DNA of 55,089 nucleotides from an uncultured Paracoccaceae bacterium (GCA_938092015.1 CALKOT010000012.1:1-55089), one strand, 5' to 3'. Positions 27,093 through 36,575 are shown, numbered from the stretch's first letter. Made by a program: numbers and translations. Notes: generated by a model from the sequence alone, not told the origin.

Positions 27093-27746
27093 ATGAGTGG
27101 TTATGAATTCACCCTGTCAGACGAAAAACTGGTGGCGACCCCATCTGGCGCCCTGTGGCTACCGGATCACGCCACAATTGTCGTCTCTGACCTGCATCTC
27201 GGCAAAGCCAACCGCATCGCCCGCCGCGAGGGCCGCCTGACCCCGCCCTATGAGACGCTGGAGACTCTGACCCGCCTGTCCGATGTGCTGGAGGCGCACC
27301 GCCCCCGCACAGTCATCTGCCTCGGCGACAGCTTTGACGACGACCTGGCGGTCAAGCAGATCAGCGAAGATGAGAGGGCGGCGATCACCGCCCTGATGGC
27401 GGGCCGTCGCTGGATCTGGATTGCAGGAAACCACGATCCAGCGCCGACTGAGCTGGGCGGCGCACACCTTGCTGAGCATGTGATCAGCGCGCTTACCTTC
27501 CGCCATATCGCCGAATCCGGCGCGGTGGGTGAGGTCTCTGGCCACTATCACCCGAAAGTGCGGATGCGCGGGCGGCGGCCCTGCTTTCTGGTCGATGACA
27601 ACCGGGCGATCCTACCAGCGTTTGGTGTCTACACTGGCGGTCTGCTGGTCTCTGACCCAGTGTTTGATGATCTCTTTGACGCCAAAGCGCTGGCGCTGAT
27701 GACGGGGCGAAAAGTTCAGCCCGCACCGCGTGGGGCGTTCAGCTAA
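27093..27746 (+). CDS. pdeM: PdeM-type metallophosphoesterase
   Basis: Calcineurin-like phosphoesterase of the ligase-associated DNA-repair group (PdeM). 217 residues; metal-binding blocks in order: VVSDLHLGKANRIARREG (D-x-H), CLGDSFDD (G-D), AGNHDP (G-N-H-D/E) and SGHYHPK (G-H-x-H). PdeM is an endonuclease/phosphodiesterase usually encoded near a DNA ligase and an Lhr helicase; neither is present here. Start ATG 27093; a TTG 12 bases upstream is possible. Overlaps the convergent broken LytTR gene by 8 bp. Confidence 0.9.
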   Translation: MSGYEFTLSDEKLVATPSGALWLPDHATIVVSDLHLGKANRIARREGRLTPPYETLETLTRLSDVLEAHRPRTVICLGDSFDDDLAVKQISEDERAAITALMAGRRWIWIAGNHDPAPTELGGAHLAEHVISALTFRHIAESGAVGEVSGHYHPKVRMRGRRPCFLVDDNRAILPAFGVYTGGLLVSDPVFDDLFDAKALALMTGRKVQPAPRGAFS

Positions 27747-28515
27747 ACCGCTTGATCACTCCATCGTTGCGCAGCGCAGACAAGTAGGTTCGGCTGACCG
27801 GCAGTTCGCTGTCATCGGTGGTGAATATGAAGGTTTTGCGACCCTCACGCCGGATGTCCGCCACGCCGTCTTCCGCCACCCAATGTGAGCGGTGAATGCG
27901 CCAGCCAGGCTAATCTGTTAGCTCCTCTAGCGCATCGGAAAAGCGCATCAACACCAGTTGAGCACCCAGCTTGGTTTTTACCTCAACATAGTGATCTTGC
28001 ATCGACAGGCAGATCAGATCGCGGCCCAATGCAGGCTTCAGGCGTTTGAAGAACCTGTCTGACGGAGATGCTGTTGGCGCCTCCGAAAGCGCCTCATCGG
28101 CGCGGAAAAGATCGACGATTACCGCCACAGCGACTGCAATTGGCGCAGAATAGAAGAGCAGTTCTACATAGCCGGGAATCGATGGTCTGTTGCCAAAGAA
28201 CAGGCGCGTCAGGGCGACCAGAACGCCCGCATAGACCAATGCAAAAGCCAAAGCGCCAACCGGGCTTTTCGCCCAGATTGGTAAGAAGTCCAGCGCCTGG
28301 GATCGGTGGGTGGATGTAATGATTGCACTGCTCATCACCGAGGCCGAAAAGATGCATAGCGACCAATACACGGCCCTTATCGGAACGGGTGTGGCGCCCG
28401 TACCGAATGGCGCCGCGATCGTACAGATAAGCACAGCAGTCACGCATATCGCCAAGGATCGCTTATCCAAAACCATCAGCTGCAATTCGCGAAGCGTCAA
28501 ATGCATCCCCGTCAT
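27739..28515 (-). pseudogene. LytTR-type membrane-bound regulator, broken by an amber codon
   Basis: The intact frame from 28515 would give 258 residues: four membrane helices (for instance LAICVTAVLICTIAAPFG and FALVYAGVLVALTRLFF), then a LytTR DNA-binding domain starting GRDLICLSMQDHYVEVKT. At 27910-27912 the frame meets TAG, yet the same frame continues without change for 56 codons (PGWRIHRSHWVAEDGVADIR, then SELPVSRTYLSALR), exactly the second half of a LytTR domain. The stop therefore looks like a point mutation. The truncated protein would keep the membrane part but lose DNA binding. TGA at 27739 is the original end. Confidence 0.8.
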
Positions 28516-28614
28516 CCTGCGTATCCCGCGCGTTGTTTCGCGAAGCGGCGCTTTTATCCGGCCCGAACGTCCCCGATCTCTGCTTCAAGTTCAACAAACC
28601 ACGAGGAATTCGGG

Positions 28615-29568
28615 ATGTTTCGCTCCATGCTGCTATCCGCAATAGTCCCTGCCGCCGCACTGATCGCCCTGTTGATCGGGATCATTGTTCTTGGCGGTCC
28701 AGCCACGCCAACGCCGCTGGACTACATTGGCGCGCGATTTGAAACGGTCGATTGGTCTGGTCTGTCGGATCCGAAAACATACGACGCATGTGACGGTGAG
28801 GCGCTGGCCTATCGCAGCTACCAGGGCGATTCAGCGCATGTTTTTCTGGCGCTGCATGGATCTGGCGGCGCAGGTCGGGCGTTGCGTCCGCTGGCTTCAG
28901 CTTTGAACAAAGCGGGCGCGACGGTGATCGTACCGGACATTCGTGGCCATGGTGGCAGCGGGCGTCGCGGGGATGTCGACCATACGGGGCAGGTGTCAGA
29001 TGACCTTGATGACCTTCGCGCCGTTCTGGCGGCCGAGTATCCGAACGCTCGCCTCACGCTTCTGGGCTTTTCCATGGGTGGTGGCCTCGCCCGACGCGAA
29101 GCGGCGCGGGCGCCTGCGGACCGCCTGATCATGCTGTCGCCCTATCTGGCGCACGACGCCCCCCCGATGGAGGCGCAAAACCCCTTCGCGCCAGAACACC
29201 CGTGGGCCGTACCCGGCGTGCCTCGCCTGATCGGCCTGTCGATCCTGTCAGGCCTTGGCATTGAAACGTTCAGACACCTGAAAGTCGTTAACCTCGCCAC
29301 CCGGCCCGAAGATGGCGACAACGTCTCACCCAGCTACACCCACCGCATGCTGACCTCAGTGAACCCGGTGGACTGGCAGGCTGATTTCGCCACGCTCAGC
29401 ACGCCGCCGGTGATCTTGGTCGGCGCTGAAGACGAACTTCACTACGCCCCGGCCTACCAGGACGCTGCGCCCGGCGTTGACATCAGGACACTGCCCGACG
29501 TTGACCATATGGGCCTGACGCTGGATGCGTCCGCAATCGCCGCCGTGATTGCAGAGGTGATGAAATGA
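28615..29568 (+). CDS. alpha/beta hydrolase
   Basis: A 317-residue hydrolase with an N-terminal membrane anchor (LLSAIVPAAALIALLIGIIV). The oxyanion region HGSGGAGRALRPL, the nucleophile elbow LLGFSMGGG (G-x-S-x-G), an acidic residue in GAEDELHYAP and the histidine in DVDHMGLT make the catalytic triad. The substrate is unknown; lysophospholipase-like enzymes of this form are common. The start ATG at 28615 has GAGGA upstream; the longer frame overlaps the divergent gene. The stop overlaps the start of the DUF2306-like gene (ATGA), so three genes form an operon. Confidence 0.85.
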   Translation: MFRSMLLSAIVPAAALIALLIGIIVLGGPATPTPLDYIGARFETVDWSGLSDPKTYDACDGEALAYRSYQGDSAHVFLALHGSGGAGRALRPLASALNKAGATVIVPDIRGHGGSGRRGDVDHTGQVSDDLDDLRAVLAAEYPNARLTLLGFSMGGGLARREAARAPADRLIMLSPYLAHDAPPMEAQNPFAPEHPWAVPGVPRLIGLSILSGLGIETFRHLKVVNLATRPEDGDNVSPSYTHRMLTSVNPVDWQADFATLSTPPVILVGAEDELHYAPAYQDAAPGVDIRTLPDVDHMGLTLDASAIAAVIAEVMK

Positions 29569-29957
29569 ACTTCGCGCCAATCCTGACAGCTGAGCCTGCG
29601 ATCCAGCTGCACATTATCACGGTGATCATAGCCCTGATCACCAATGCGCTGATCCTGACGATGCGCAAGGGCACGCGCATTCACCGAAGGGTCGGATGGG
29701 TCTGGGCCGTCACCATGATCCTAACCTCGATCACGACGTTCTGGATCAACAGTTTTGACTTTGCGTGGGGGTTCAGTCCAATCCACATCTTCTCGCTCGT
29801 GGTGCTGTTCAACGTGCCTTATGCGATCATCTCAATTCGCAAGGGCAACGTCGAGGCGCACAGGCGCGCCATGATCGGGACGGTGGTCGGATCATTAGGC
29901 ATCGCAGGCCTCTTCACCTTCACACCCGGCAGGATCATGTGGGAGGTGTTTTTCTGA
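29565..29957 (+). CDS. DUF2306-family membrane protein
   Basis: A 130-residue protein with four membrane helices (IITVIIALITNALILTM; VWAVTMILTSITTFWI; IHIFSLVVLFNVPYAII; GTVVGSLGIAGLFTF) and conserved histidines in TRIHRRVGWVW and VEAHRRAMIG. This is the DUF2306 pattern, in which the histidines are placed to hold heme or metal; the function is not established. ATGA overlap with the hydrolase and TGATG overlap with the next gene place it in the middle of an operon. Confidence 0.8.
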   Translation: MNFAPILTAEPAIQLHIITVIIALITNALILTMRKGTRIHRRVGWVWAVTMILTSITTFWINSFDFAWGFSPIHIFSLVVLFNVPYAIISIRKGNVEAHRRAMIGTVVGSLGIAGLFTFTPGRIMWEVFF

Positions 29958-30505
29958 TGACCGCTTGGGATCTCATATCAAACATCCCCGTCGGCGCGCC
30001 CATTTGGGTCTGGCCCCTGCTTTTGTGGATGATCTGGGAAGGCGTCAGCGCCATGCGAACCCGCAGCGTCGCCATCTGGGTCTATTGGATGCTGCCCTTC
30101 TTTGCCCTTATCTCCGTCATGGGCCGGTTAGAGGCGGCGGCGGCGGAAGTTGACCTGCCCATATACGCCGCGGCCTATGCGCTGGGCCTTGCCTTCGGAC
30201 ATTGGTTTCAAGGTGGCGTGCTGATGGAGCAAAGAGCCAAACAGGTCACCGTAAAAGGCGAACCACTTACCTTGGTGATGCTGATGACGATCTTCTGGAT
30301 GAATTTCGTTAGCGGGGTGATCAAGGCGATTTCACCCGATCTGATGGAAAGCTATGTAACCATCGCCATTCTCGCCGCCATCAGCGGCGCTGTATCTGGC
30401 CAGTTTGCAGGGCGCGCGCTGCGGGTGCTGCGCGCGCCTCAAGGGGTGTTTAGGCGGTCAGACCCTCAGGTTCAGCCAGTCCATTCGCCCGGCAGCACGC
30501 TGTAA
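29957..30505 (+). CDS. hypothetical multi-pass membrane protein
   Basis: A 182-residue protein with five or so membrane helices ([82 protein letters not shown]). No domain is recognised. Start ATG at 29957 overlaps the stop of the DUF2306 gene. The last 20 residues ([18 protein letters not shown]) lie on the antisense of folD and look like an out-of-character polar tail; the original protein may have ended near RALRVLRAP, with its stop lost. Convergent overlap with folD is 56 bp. Confidence 0.7.
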   Translation: MTAWDLISNIPVGAPIWVWPLLLWMIWEGVSAMRTRSVAIWVYWMLPFFALISVMGRLEAAAAEVDLPIYAAAYALGLAFGHWFQGGVLMEQRAKQVTVKGEPLTLVMLMTIFWMNFVSGVIKAISPDLMESYVTIAILAAISGAVSGQFAGRALRVLRAPQGVFRRSDPQVQPVHSPGSTL

Positions 30506-31352
30506 GCGTGTTGGCCAGCAAACAGGCGATGGTCATCGGCCCAACGCCGCCTGGAACCGGCGTGATTGCGCCAGCAACTTCTGCGGCTGAGGCAAAGTCG
30601 ACATCGCCGACCAGCCGCATCTTGCCCTCACCCTTTTCGGGCGCCGGAATGCGGTTGATGCCAACGTCGATGACTATCGCGCCGGGCTTGATCCAGTCGC
30701 CAGTGACCATCTGTGGGCGACCGACCGCGGTGACCACGATGTCCGCCTGACGACAAACCGCTTCGATATCCTTGGTGCGGGAATGGGCGATTGTGACTGT
30801 GCAGCTATCGCGAAGCAAAAGGTTCGCCATCGGCTTGCCAACGATGTTTGAGCGGCCCACGACAACGGCATTCAACCCGGACAATGACCCATGGTGATCG
30901 CGCAGCATCATCAGACAGCCAAGCGGCGTGCAGGGAACCATCGCCTTCTGGCTCGTTCCCAACAGCCCGACGTTTGAGATGTGGAAACCGTCCGCATCCT
31001 TCTCAGGCGCAATCGCGCCAATCACCAGATCCTCGTTCAAGTGATCAGGCAGCGGCAACTGAACTAGAATGCCATGCACGGCAGGGTCATTATTCAGCTT
31101 GTCGATCACTGCCAACAACGCCTCTTCAGTGGTGTCAGCGTCCATCTTGTGTTCGTAGCTGTTCATGCCGACCTCAACGGTCTGCTTGCCTTTGTTGCGG
31201 ACATAAACCTCTGATGCGGGGTCTTCACCCACCAGCACGACGGCCAGACCAGGTGTAACCCCGTGATCGGCTTTCAGTGTGGCGACTTGGGCGGCGACTT
31301 TTTCCCGAACAGTGGCGGCAAAAGCTTTTCCGTCGATGATGGCGGCTGTCAT
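30450..31352 (-). CDS. folD: bifunctional methylene-THF dehydrogenase/cyclohydrolase
   Basis: FolD interconverts methylene-, methenyl- and formyl-tetrahydrofolate with NADP. The 300-residue protein shows [17 protein letters not shown] with the catalytic lysine, [12 protein letters not shown] (substrate loop), [13 protein letters not shown], and the Rossmann motif [18 protein letters not shown], then [16 protein letters not shown]. It is the last gene of a minus-strand group with OsmC, a secreted protein and fhs, linking it to one-carbon metabolism: fhs loads formate and folD converts the product. 10-bp gap to the OsmC gene. Confidence 0.96.
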   Translation of the reverse strand: MTAAIIDGKAFAATVREKVAAQVATLKADHGVTPGLAVVLVGEDPASEVYVRNKGKQTVEVGMNSYEHKMDADTTEEALLAVIDKLNNDPAVHGILVQLPLPDHLNEDLVIGAIAPEKDADGFHISNVGLLGTSQKAMVPCTPLGCLMMLRDHHGSLSGLNAVVVGRSNIVGKPMANLLLRDSCTVTIAHSRTKDIEAVCRQADIVVTAVGRPQMVTGDWIKPGAIVIDVGINRIPAPEKGEGKMRLVGDVDFASAAEVAGAITPVPGGVGPMTIACLLANTLTACCRANGLAEPEGLTA

Positions 31353-31362
31353 ATTCGTCCCT

Positions 31363-31824
31363 CTATTGTGCCTTGGGGGGTGTCTCGACGACGATCTCTG
31401 TCTTCACAGAATTGGCGATAAAGCAGGCGTGGTGCGCCTTGTCGTGCAAGGCGGCTTCGCCTGTAGCATCTGGCCCTTTGGACCAGGTGACCAAAGTGCG
31501 CAGCGCAACGCGTGACACCCAAAGGGCGCCAGCATCATTCTTGGTCATCTGGCCCAAAGCATGATCTTCATAGGTTTCAATGACCCAGCCATCGCGACAG
31601 GCAAGATCAAGAAACCAAAGCATGTGGCAGGATGAGATCGTGCCAACGAACGCTTCTTCAGGATCGACGGCTGTGGCGTCAGACCACGGCGCAGGCACGA
31701 TATCGGGCGAGGGGGAGCCCGCAATTTCCGCGCCGCCATCAAAGCGCAGCGTATGGGCGCTGGAATAGCGGCCAGAGGGCATGTCGCCCTCAAGTCGCCA
31801 GGAAACCCACGCCTCATGCTTCAT
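31363..31824 (-). CDS. OsmC-family peroxide-reducing protein
   Basis: A 153-residue OsmC/Ohr-type protein. The two redox cysteines are seen in [19 protein letters not shown] and [16 protein letters not shown], the usual positions for thiol peroxidases that reduce organic hydroperoxides. I use the ATG at 31824 ([13 protein letters not shown]); the upstream frame lies in the neighbour. It lies between a secreted protein and folD on one transcript. Whether it handles fatty-acid hydroperoxides or peroxides from formate metabolism cannot be said. Confidence 0.87.
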   Translation of the reverse strand: MKHEAWVSWRLEGDMPSGRYSSAHTLRFDGGAEIAGSPSPDIVPAPWSDATAVDPEEAFVGTISSCHMLWFLDLACRDGWVIETYEDHALGQMTKNDAGALWVSRVALRTLVTWSKGPDATGEAALHDKAHHACFIANSVKTEIVVETPPKAQ

Positions 31825-31825
31825 G

Positions 31826-32299
31826 CTATTGGGCCCGCTTGAAGTTGACCTGATGCGACCAGTTTTCGCCGTCGCTGATGACAAGGCGTTTGAAACGCAT
31901 CATCTGCAGCATGTCGAAAAACGTACCCGTCACTTCAAGGTTCTGTTGGCGGAAGAAGGCTGTGCCGCGAATGTTTGACGTCAACTGCGCCAGTAGCGCC
32001 CGCGCACGGTAGACGGTTTTGAAAACCTCATCATCCAGCGCGATGATGATCAGTGTGTCGCTGTCGCTGCCCTTGGTGAACAGCACAAAACGTGGGCTTT
32101 CGGGTGCTTCCAGCTGCGCCTTGGTGATGGTGGTGACAAAATTCACCCGAATGTCCTTACCCGCGAACGGGGCGTCTGTGATGACGCGGCCAAACTCTTC
32201 TTCAGAGCCGACCTCTGGATAGTAATACCCGGCGTATTTGTCCTGGGCCGAGGCGATGCCAGCAAAAAGGATCAGGCAGGCGGCGAGCAATGTGCGCAT
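31826..32299 (-). CDS. secreted hypothetical protein
   Basis: A 157-residue exported protein: signal peptide MRTLLAACLILFAGIASAQ, mature start DKYAGYYYPEVGSEEEFGRV. The mature part is a small alpha/beta domain with the segment FVLFTKGSDSDTLIIIALDD and a last portion around FFDMLQMMRFKRLVI. Relatives occur at this place in many Rhodobacterales genomes, sometimes under a mistaken name linked to molybdopterin. I do not know its function. Start ATG at 32299 gives the signal peptide; the codons upstream are unlikely to be used. Confidence 0.75.
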   Translation of the reverse strand: MRTLLAACLILFAGIASAQDKYAGYYYPEVGSEEEFGRVITDAPFAGKDIRVNFVTTITKAQLEAPESPRFVLFTKGSDSDTLIIIALDDEVFKTVYRARALLAQLTSNIRGTAFFRQQNLEVTGTFFDMLQMMRFKRLVISDGENWSHQVNFKRAQ

Positions 32300-32394
32300 T
32301 GGTGTGTGTCTCCCTAGCAATGTCGCCGCCACGCTATCTGTGGCCCCGACCCCTCACAAGTAAAGAAGAGGCCGGGCGCCAAAGTCGTTACTCC

Positions 32395-32483
32395 GAGCGA
32401 AAGCTGATCTTGCCAGATTAGTCGTTTCAGGTTTCTGCCGAGGTTAAAGGCGAAACCTGAAGCAATATGATCGGCTTTCGCTT
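32395..32483. repeat. nested long inverted repeats 3' of fhs
   Basis: An outer pair (32396-32409 and 32469-32482, 13 of 14 positions, one T-G) encloses an inner perfect 10-bp pair TTCAGGTTTC (32426-32435) / GAAACCTGAA (32452-32461). The whole forms a forked structure starting 7 bp after the fhs stop codon and lying before the secreted-protein gene. There is no T-tract on either strand, so it is not an ordinary terminator; RNA processing, stability or attenuation are possible roles. Confidence 0.7.
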
Positions 32484-32489
32484 TAGTGC

Positions 32490-34166
32490 TTAGAACAGGC
32501 CTTCGATTTCGCCTGCATCGTTGAAGCGGATGTTCTCTGCCGCTGGTTTGCGGGGCAGGCCAGGCATGGTCATGATCTCACCGCAGATCGCGACGATGAA
32601 ACCAGCGCCCGCTGACAGGCGAACTTCGCGAATAGGGATTGAATGGCCACGCGGCGCGCCGCGCTGGGTTGGGTCGGTCGAAAAGCTATACTGCGTTTTC
32701 GCCATGCAGACCGGCAGGTTGCCGTATCCCGCCTCTTCCCACTGCGCCAGCTGGTCGGTGACCTTCTTGTCCAGCTGCACTTCGTCCGCGCGGTAGATTT
32801 CCTTGGCGATTGTTTCGATCTTGTCGGCCAGCGTCATGTCATCGGGATAAAGCGGTTTGTACGCCGCCTTACCTTCGTCGATGATCTCAACAACGCGGTT
32901 CGCCAGATCTTCCGTGCCTGCGCCACCATCGGCCCAGTGTTTGCAAAGGATCGCTTCGGACCCGACGCCTTCGACGAAGGCTTTCACGGCAGCAACCTCT
33001 GCATCCGTATCAGTGACGAAGTGGTTGATCGCGACGACGGCGGGAACGCCGAATTTCGCGATGTTTTCGATGTGCTGGCCAAGGTTGGCGCAACCGGATT
33101 TCACTGCGTCGACGTTTTCTTCGCCCAGATCAGCTTTCGCGACGCCGCCATTCATCTTCATCGCGCGTACGGTGGCGACGATCACGACGGCTTTGGGCGA
33201 CAGGCCGGCCTTACGGCATTTGATGTTCAGGAACTTCTCAGCGCCCAGATCGGCGCCGAAGCCTGCTTCGGTCACAACGTAGTCGGCCAGTTTCAGCGCA
33301 GTTTTCGTTGCGATGACAGAGTTACAGCCATGCGCGATGTTCGCGAACGGGCCGCCATGGACGAAGGCGGGGTTGTTTTCCAGTGTCTGCACCAGATTGG
33401 GCTGCATCGCCTGCGCCAGCAGAACCGTCATCGCGCCTTCGGCTTTGATATCGCGGCAATAGACCGGGCTGCGGTCACGGCGGTAAGCCACGATGATGTC
33501 GCCGAGGCGTTTTTCGAGGTCCTTCAGGTCATCTGCGAGGCAGAGGATCGCCATGACTTCTGAAGCCACGGTGATGTCGAAACCTGTTTCACGCGGGAAA
33601 CCGTTTGCCACACCGCCAAGCGAAGTTGTGATCTGGCGCAGTGCGCGGTCGTTCATGTCGACAACGCGGCGCCATGCGACCCGGCGCACGTCGATCTCGC
33701 ACTCGTTGCCCCAGTAGACGTGGTTGTCGATCATCGCGCTCAGCAGTGAGTGCGCGGATGTGATCGCGTGGAAGTCGCCGGTGAAGTGGAGGTTCATCTC
33801 CTCCATCGGCACGACCTGCGCGTACCCGCCGCCTGCAGCGCCGCCTTTCATCCCGAAGTTCGGCCCAAGTGACGCTTCGCGGATACAGATGGCGGCGTTT
33901 TTGCCGATGCGGTTTAAGCCATCGCCCAGACCAACCGTCGTGGTTGTCTTGCCTTCGCCCGCTGGCGTTGGGTTGATCGCAGTGACCAGGATCAGGTTGC
34001 CGTCTTCTTTGCCTGCCTGCGCTTTGATGAAGGTATCAGAGACCTTCGCCTTGTCGTGGCCGAACGGCAGAAGGTCAGCGGATGGAATACCCAATTTCGA
34101 ACCAATTTCCTGAATTGGCTTCTTATTGGCTTCGCGCGCAATTTCGATATCGGTTTTGTAACCCAT
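32490..34166 (-). CDS. fhs: formate-tetrahydrofolate ligase
   Basis: Joins formate to tetrahydrofolate with ATP. The 558-residue protein has the ATP-binding motif [20 protein letters not shown] near residue 68 and the typical strings [35 protein letters not shown] and [18 protein letters not shown]. Start at ATG 34166 with GGAG seven bases upstream; an ATG 12 bases earlier overlaps that site. Part of the group fhs-secreted protein-OsmC-folD, which gives marine Rhodobacterales a route from formate and methyl compounds into formyl-THF. Confidence 0.97.
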   Translation of the reverse strand: MGYKTDIEIAREANKKPIQEIGSKLGIPSADLLPFGHDKAKVSDTFIKAQAGKEDGNLILVTAINPTPAGEGKTTTTVGLGDGLNRIGKNAAICIREASLGPNFGMKGGAAGGGYAQVVPMEEMNLHFTGDFHAITSAHSLLSAMIDNHVYWGNECEIDVRRVAWRRVVDMNDRALRQITTSLGGVANGFPRETGFDITVASEVMAILCLADDLKDLEKRLGDIIVAYRRDRSPVYCRDIKAEGAMTVLLAQAMQPNLVQTLENNPAFVHGGPFANIAHGCNSVIATKTALKLADYVVTEAGFGADLGAEKFLNIKCRKAGLSPKAVVIVATVRAMKMNGGVAKADLGEENVDAVKSGCANLGQHIENIAKFGVPAVVAINHFVTDTDAEVAAVKAFVEGVGSEAILCKHWADGGAGTEDLANRVVEIIDEGKAAYKPLYPDDMTLADKIETIAKEIYRADEVQLDKKVTDQLAQWEEAGYGNLPVCMAKTQYSFSTDPTQRGAPRGHSIPIREVRLSAGAGFIVAICGEIMTMPGLPRKPAAENIRFNDAGEIEGLF

Positions 34167-34223
34167 GTTATTCTCCATCCCTGGGGGCGGTCGTGCACTA
34201 TAGGACCAGTTTCATTCGCCTCT

Positions 34224-34319
34224 CTATAGGTATGCAGTGGGATGCCAAGGTTCGTTTTCGACCACAACTTGCTCAATAGCGTCGCTTTCCATGGGCCAAA
34301 AATGAACCACCTTTCCCAT
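34224..34319 (-). CDS. possible 31-residue small protein upstream of fhs
   Basis: In the 220-bp gap between fhs and the DMT gene, the minus strand holds an open frame from ATG 34319 to TAG at 34224: it begins MGKVVHFWPMES and ends ENEPWHPTAYL. Its composition looks protein-like (tryptophans, acidic centre), but the ribosome site is poor and length alone proves nothing. A GAAAC/GTTTC inverted repeat (34322-34335) precedes it. It could be a leader peptide or small protein of the fhs operon. Confidence 0.3.
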   Translation of the reverse strand: MGKVVHFWPMESDAIEQVVVENEPWHPTAYL

Positions 34320-34386
34320 CGGAAACTTAGGTTTCTCAGCGTGACGGATGCTCTGTTCTAGTGCGAATCGCAGAAAGGCGTCGGCG

Positions 34387-35286
34387 CTACGCCTCTGCCC
34401 CGGTCACTTCGACTATGCCGGCTGAGATAATCAGCGCAGCGCCAACCCACTCCCACATCGACAATGCTTCTTCAGGGAAGAGGATCGCAGCTGAGAATAC
34501 GGCGACAATGACCTCAGTCATCATCAGCAACCCGGACCGGCCGGGCGATAAGCGCCCGATCACCACGAAAATGGCTGTCATCGTCACCAGCATGATCACA
34601 GCCCCGATGATCAGATACCAATTTATACCGGCGATTGCGATTTCAACGGTGATCATCACCTCATCAAACACCAGCGCGAACAGTGACGTGATAAAGAAGG
34701 CTGCCGCGAACTCAAAGAACGCCAGCCCGCTAACTGGCAACCCGCCGGACTTGCGAATAACCGTCGCTGAAATTGCCCAAACAAGGCCTGCAAGAAGGCC
34801 GACAGCCTCGCCCATACTAAATTCAAGCTTCAGATCTTCCGGCGTCAAGCCGATTGTCAGCGCCAAACCGCCGATGCCCAGCGCCAAAGCGAACCACCGC
34901 CGTATTCCAGGCCGCTCTGACAGCACCAAAACACCGATCACCGTTCCCCACACAGGCGTCAGATAAAAGAGCAGCGTCGCCCTGACGACGGTAGTCATCA
35001 TCAGGCCCAACCCATAAAGCGCCAGGCCAGCGCCCGCGAGACAGCCTGCCAGCATGACTGTGCCCAGAATCTGTCTGTTGCGGCTGAAAAACCATGCGAA
35101 GATCAGCCCGCTGATGAGGAACAGCGGCAGGTTGAACAGCGCCACTGACCATAGCGGCGGCACGCCCAACGCCTCAGTTTCCCTGAGTGGAATCCAGTAC
35201 AAACCCCAGAACGCGGCACACCCTGCGATCACGATGGAGGGGAATAGCCCCCCGTCTGCTGTCTGATCTAAGCCTGGTCCCTGCAT
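34387..35286 (-). CDS. EamA/DMT-family transporter
   Basis: About 299 residues and ten membrane helices in two EamA repeats; for example FPSIVIAGCAAFWGLYWIPL at the start, and IGAVIMLVTMTAIFVVIGRL and EWVGAALIISAGIVEVT at the end. The substrate is unknown. I use the ATG at 35286 as start; GTG at 35346 would add 20 unconserved-looking residues. Not closely similar to the DMT exporter at 19.7 kb in the stretches compared by eye. Ends in TAG; lies upstream of fhs on the same strand with a 220-bp gap. Confidence 0.82.
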   Translation of the reverse strand: MQGPGLDQTADGGLFPSIVIAGCAAFWGLYWIPLRETEALGVPPLWSVALFNLPLFLISGLIFAWFFSRNRQILGTVMLAGCLAGAGLALYGLGLMMTTVVRATLLFYLTPVWGTVIGVLVLSERPGIRRWFALALGIGGLALTIGLTPEDLKLEFSMGEAVGLLAGLVWAISATVIRKSGGLPVSGLAFFEFAAAFFITSLFALVFDEVMITVEIAIAGINWYLIIGAVIMLVTMTAIFVVIGRLSPGRSGLLMMTEVIVAVFSAAILFPEEALSMWEWVGAALIISAGIVEVTGAEA

Positions 35287-35421
35287 GAAGCCAGCTAATC
35301 CGCAAGGTTGGGCCGCCACAAGCGGAAAAGTCTCAACGTTACACACGGATTTGTTGAGGCTTCATTTCTGATTCAGTGGCAGTCGTGAGACGCCTATCGC
35401 GAAACAACCCTAACAGGTTCG

Positions 35422-35724
35422 ATGACCAACGTCGCCGCAACAGCAATGATCGCCTTAATCGCCGCCGCAGGTCCCGCAGCGGCGCAGGCGTCGTTGTATG
35501 ACGCCGAGACGCTGAACTACCGCGCCGCCGAAGTTTACGATTCAGGCGATAGCGTGCTGGCTGACACGATTTCCACCAAAAATCCGAAGCGGGCAGCAGC
35601 CCTGTATGCCCAGGCGCCAAAACTTGGCCATGCGTACGCCGCCCGCCAATTGACCCACCACCTCGCCAATCCGCCCGGCGAGACTGAGGTGATCACGAAG
35701 GGCGGGTTTGGGGAAGACCAATGA
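35422..35724 (+). CDS. small secreted protein upstream of cytochrome P460
   Basis: A 100-residue exported protein: signal MTNVAATAMIALIAAAGPAA cut after AQA. The mature part is helical and has a Sel1-like stretch (NPKRAAALYAQAPKLGHAYA). It is translationally coupled to the cytochrome gene by an ATGA overlap, so a helper or chaperone role for the cytochrome is possible. No known domain with certainty. Confidence 0.65.
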   Translation: MTNVAATAMIALIAAAGPAAAQASLYDAETLNYRAAEVYDSGDSVLADTISTKNPKRAAALYAQAPKLGHAYAARQLTHHLANPPGETEVITKGGFGEDQ

Positions 35725-36326
35725 TCAAAGCACTAAAAATCGCCGCTCTGTCCGGCATGTTCACACTTGCGGCGGGCGTAGCCCATGCCGCTTGCTCCAC
35801 CGAAATTGCAAAAGATGATCTGACGGACGCGCAGGCGGCTGAGCTGTACGAATGCATCGAAGGCAAGCTGCTGGAAGGCTACAACAAGTCCGGCAAAGCC
35901 GTCGCTGGTGAGTACCGCAACTGGTTCATGCCATCGACCACACCGTTCATCTCGGCGACGCACGGCAAGCGGTTCGTAAACCATTACATCAACGACATCG
36001 GCCGCGATGCTTACATGTCGTTCAACGAAGATGATCTGGTGATGCCGGTCGGGTCTATCGCTGTGAAAGAAAGCTATACGATCAACAAAAAGGGCAAGGT
36101 TCGTCGTGGTCCGTTGTTCGTGATGGAAAAGGTCGCCGCTGGCACCTTCCCTGACACTGATGACTGGAAATACACGACCATCATCCCGAACGGCAAAATC
36201 CTGGGTGAAACAGGTACGGACACGGCGAAAAAGGAGAAATTCTGCCATGACTGCCACGAAGCTGTGCTGGACGGTCAGGACGTAATGTTCTTCCCCGACG
36301 AAGATTACCGTTCAGCCTCTAACTGA
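35721..36326 (+). CDS. cytochrome P460-family c-type heme protein
   Basis: A 201-residue periplasmic protein with signal peptide MIKALKIAALSGMFTLAAGV ending AHA. The cytochrome P460 fold is indicated by EYRNWFMPSTTPFISATHGK followed by KRFVNHYIND and DLVMPVGSIAVKESYTI; the heme is attached at C175-H-D-C178-H179 (CHDCH) near the C-terminus. P460 proteins oxidise hydroxylamine or act as cytochrome c'-beta NO-binding proteins. A lysine cross-link, typical of true P460, cannot be judged from sequence alone. Coupled to the secreted protein upstream. Confidence 0.88.
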   Translation: MIKALKIAALSGMFTLAAGVAHAACSTEIAKDDLTDAQAAELYECIEGKLLEGYNKSGKAVAGEYRNWFMPSTTPFISATHGKRFVNHYINDIGRDAYMSFNEDDLVMPVGSIAVKESYTINKKGKVRRGPLFVMEKVAAGTFPDTDDWKYTTIIPNGKILGETGTDTAKKEKFCHDCHEAVLDGQDVMFFPDEDYRSASN

Positions 36327-36337
36327 TCTGACCGAAG

Positions 36338-36365
36338 AAAAAAGGCGCGCCTTGTAGGGCGCGCC
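36338..36365 (-). terminator. hairpin with T-tract on the minus strand
   Basis: GGCGCGCC (36344-36351) and GGCGCGCC (36358-36365) with a 6-base loop form a perfect 8-bp stem. Reading the minus strand it is followed by TTTTTT (36343-36338), so it stops transcription from the aminotransferase gene, 210 bp past its stop codon. The rest of the gap 36327-36575 shows no gene. Confidence 0.75.
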
Positions 36366-36575
36366 AGTATTCTGTAGCGATTTGATCTCACACATCGACG
36401 TCTGATCAAAACGCTTTGAGGGACAGTAGAATCATACGTTCCTGCGAAAACGGGGCGTCAGTGTGGCGAAAATGGTGAGTTCGCGCCTTTTGGGGTGTTG
36501 CTGAGCAAAACCCGTCGGCCAGCGGCATCTCGGGCCAGTTCCAGCCCTTGCAACTCAGATAAGCCCAACAACGCC

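Noticed and set aside
32643-33563. 306-residue open frame antisense to fhs
   Set aside because: Lies wholly within the strongly conserved fhs gene; it is a shadow of codon bias with no ribosome site.
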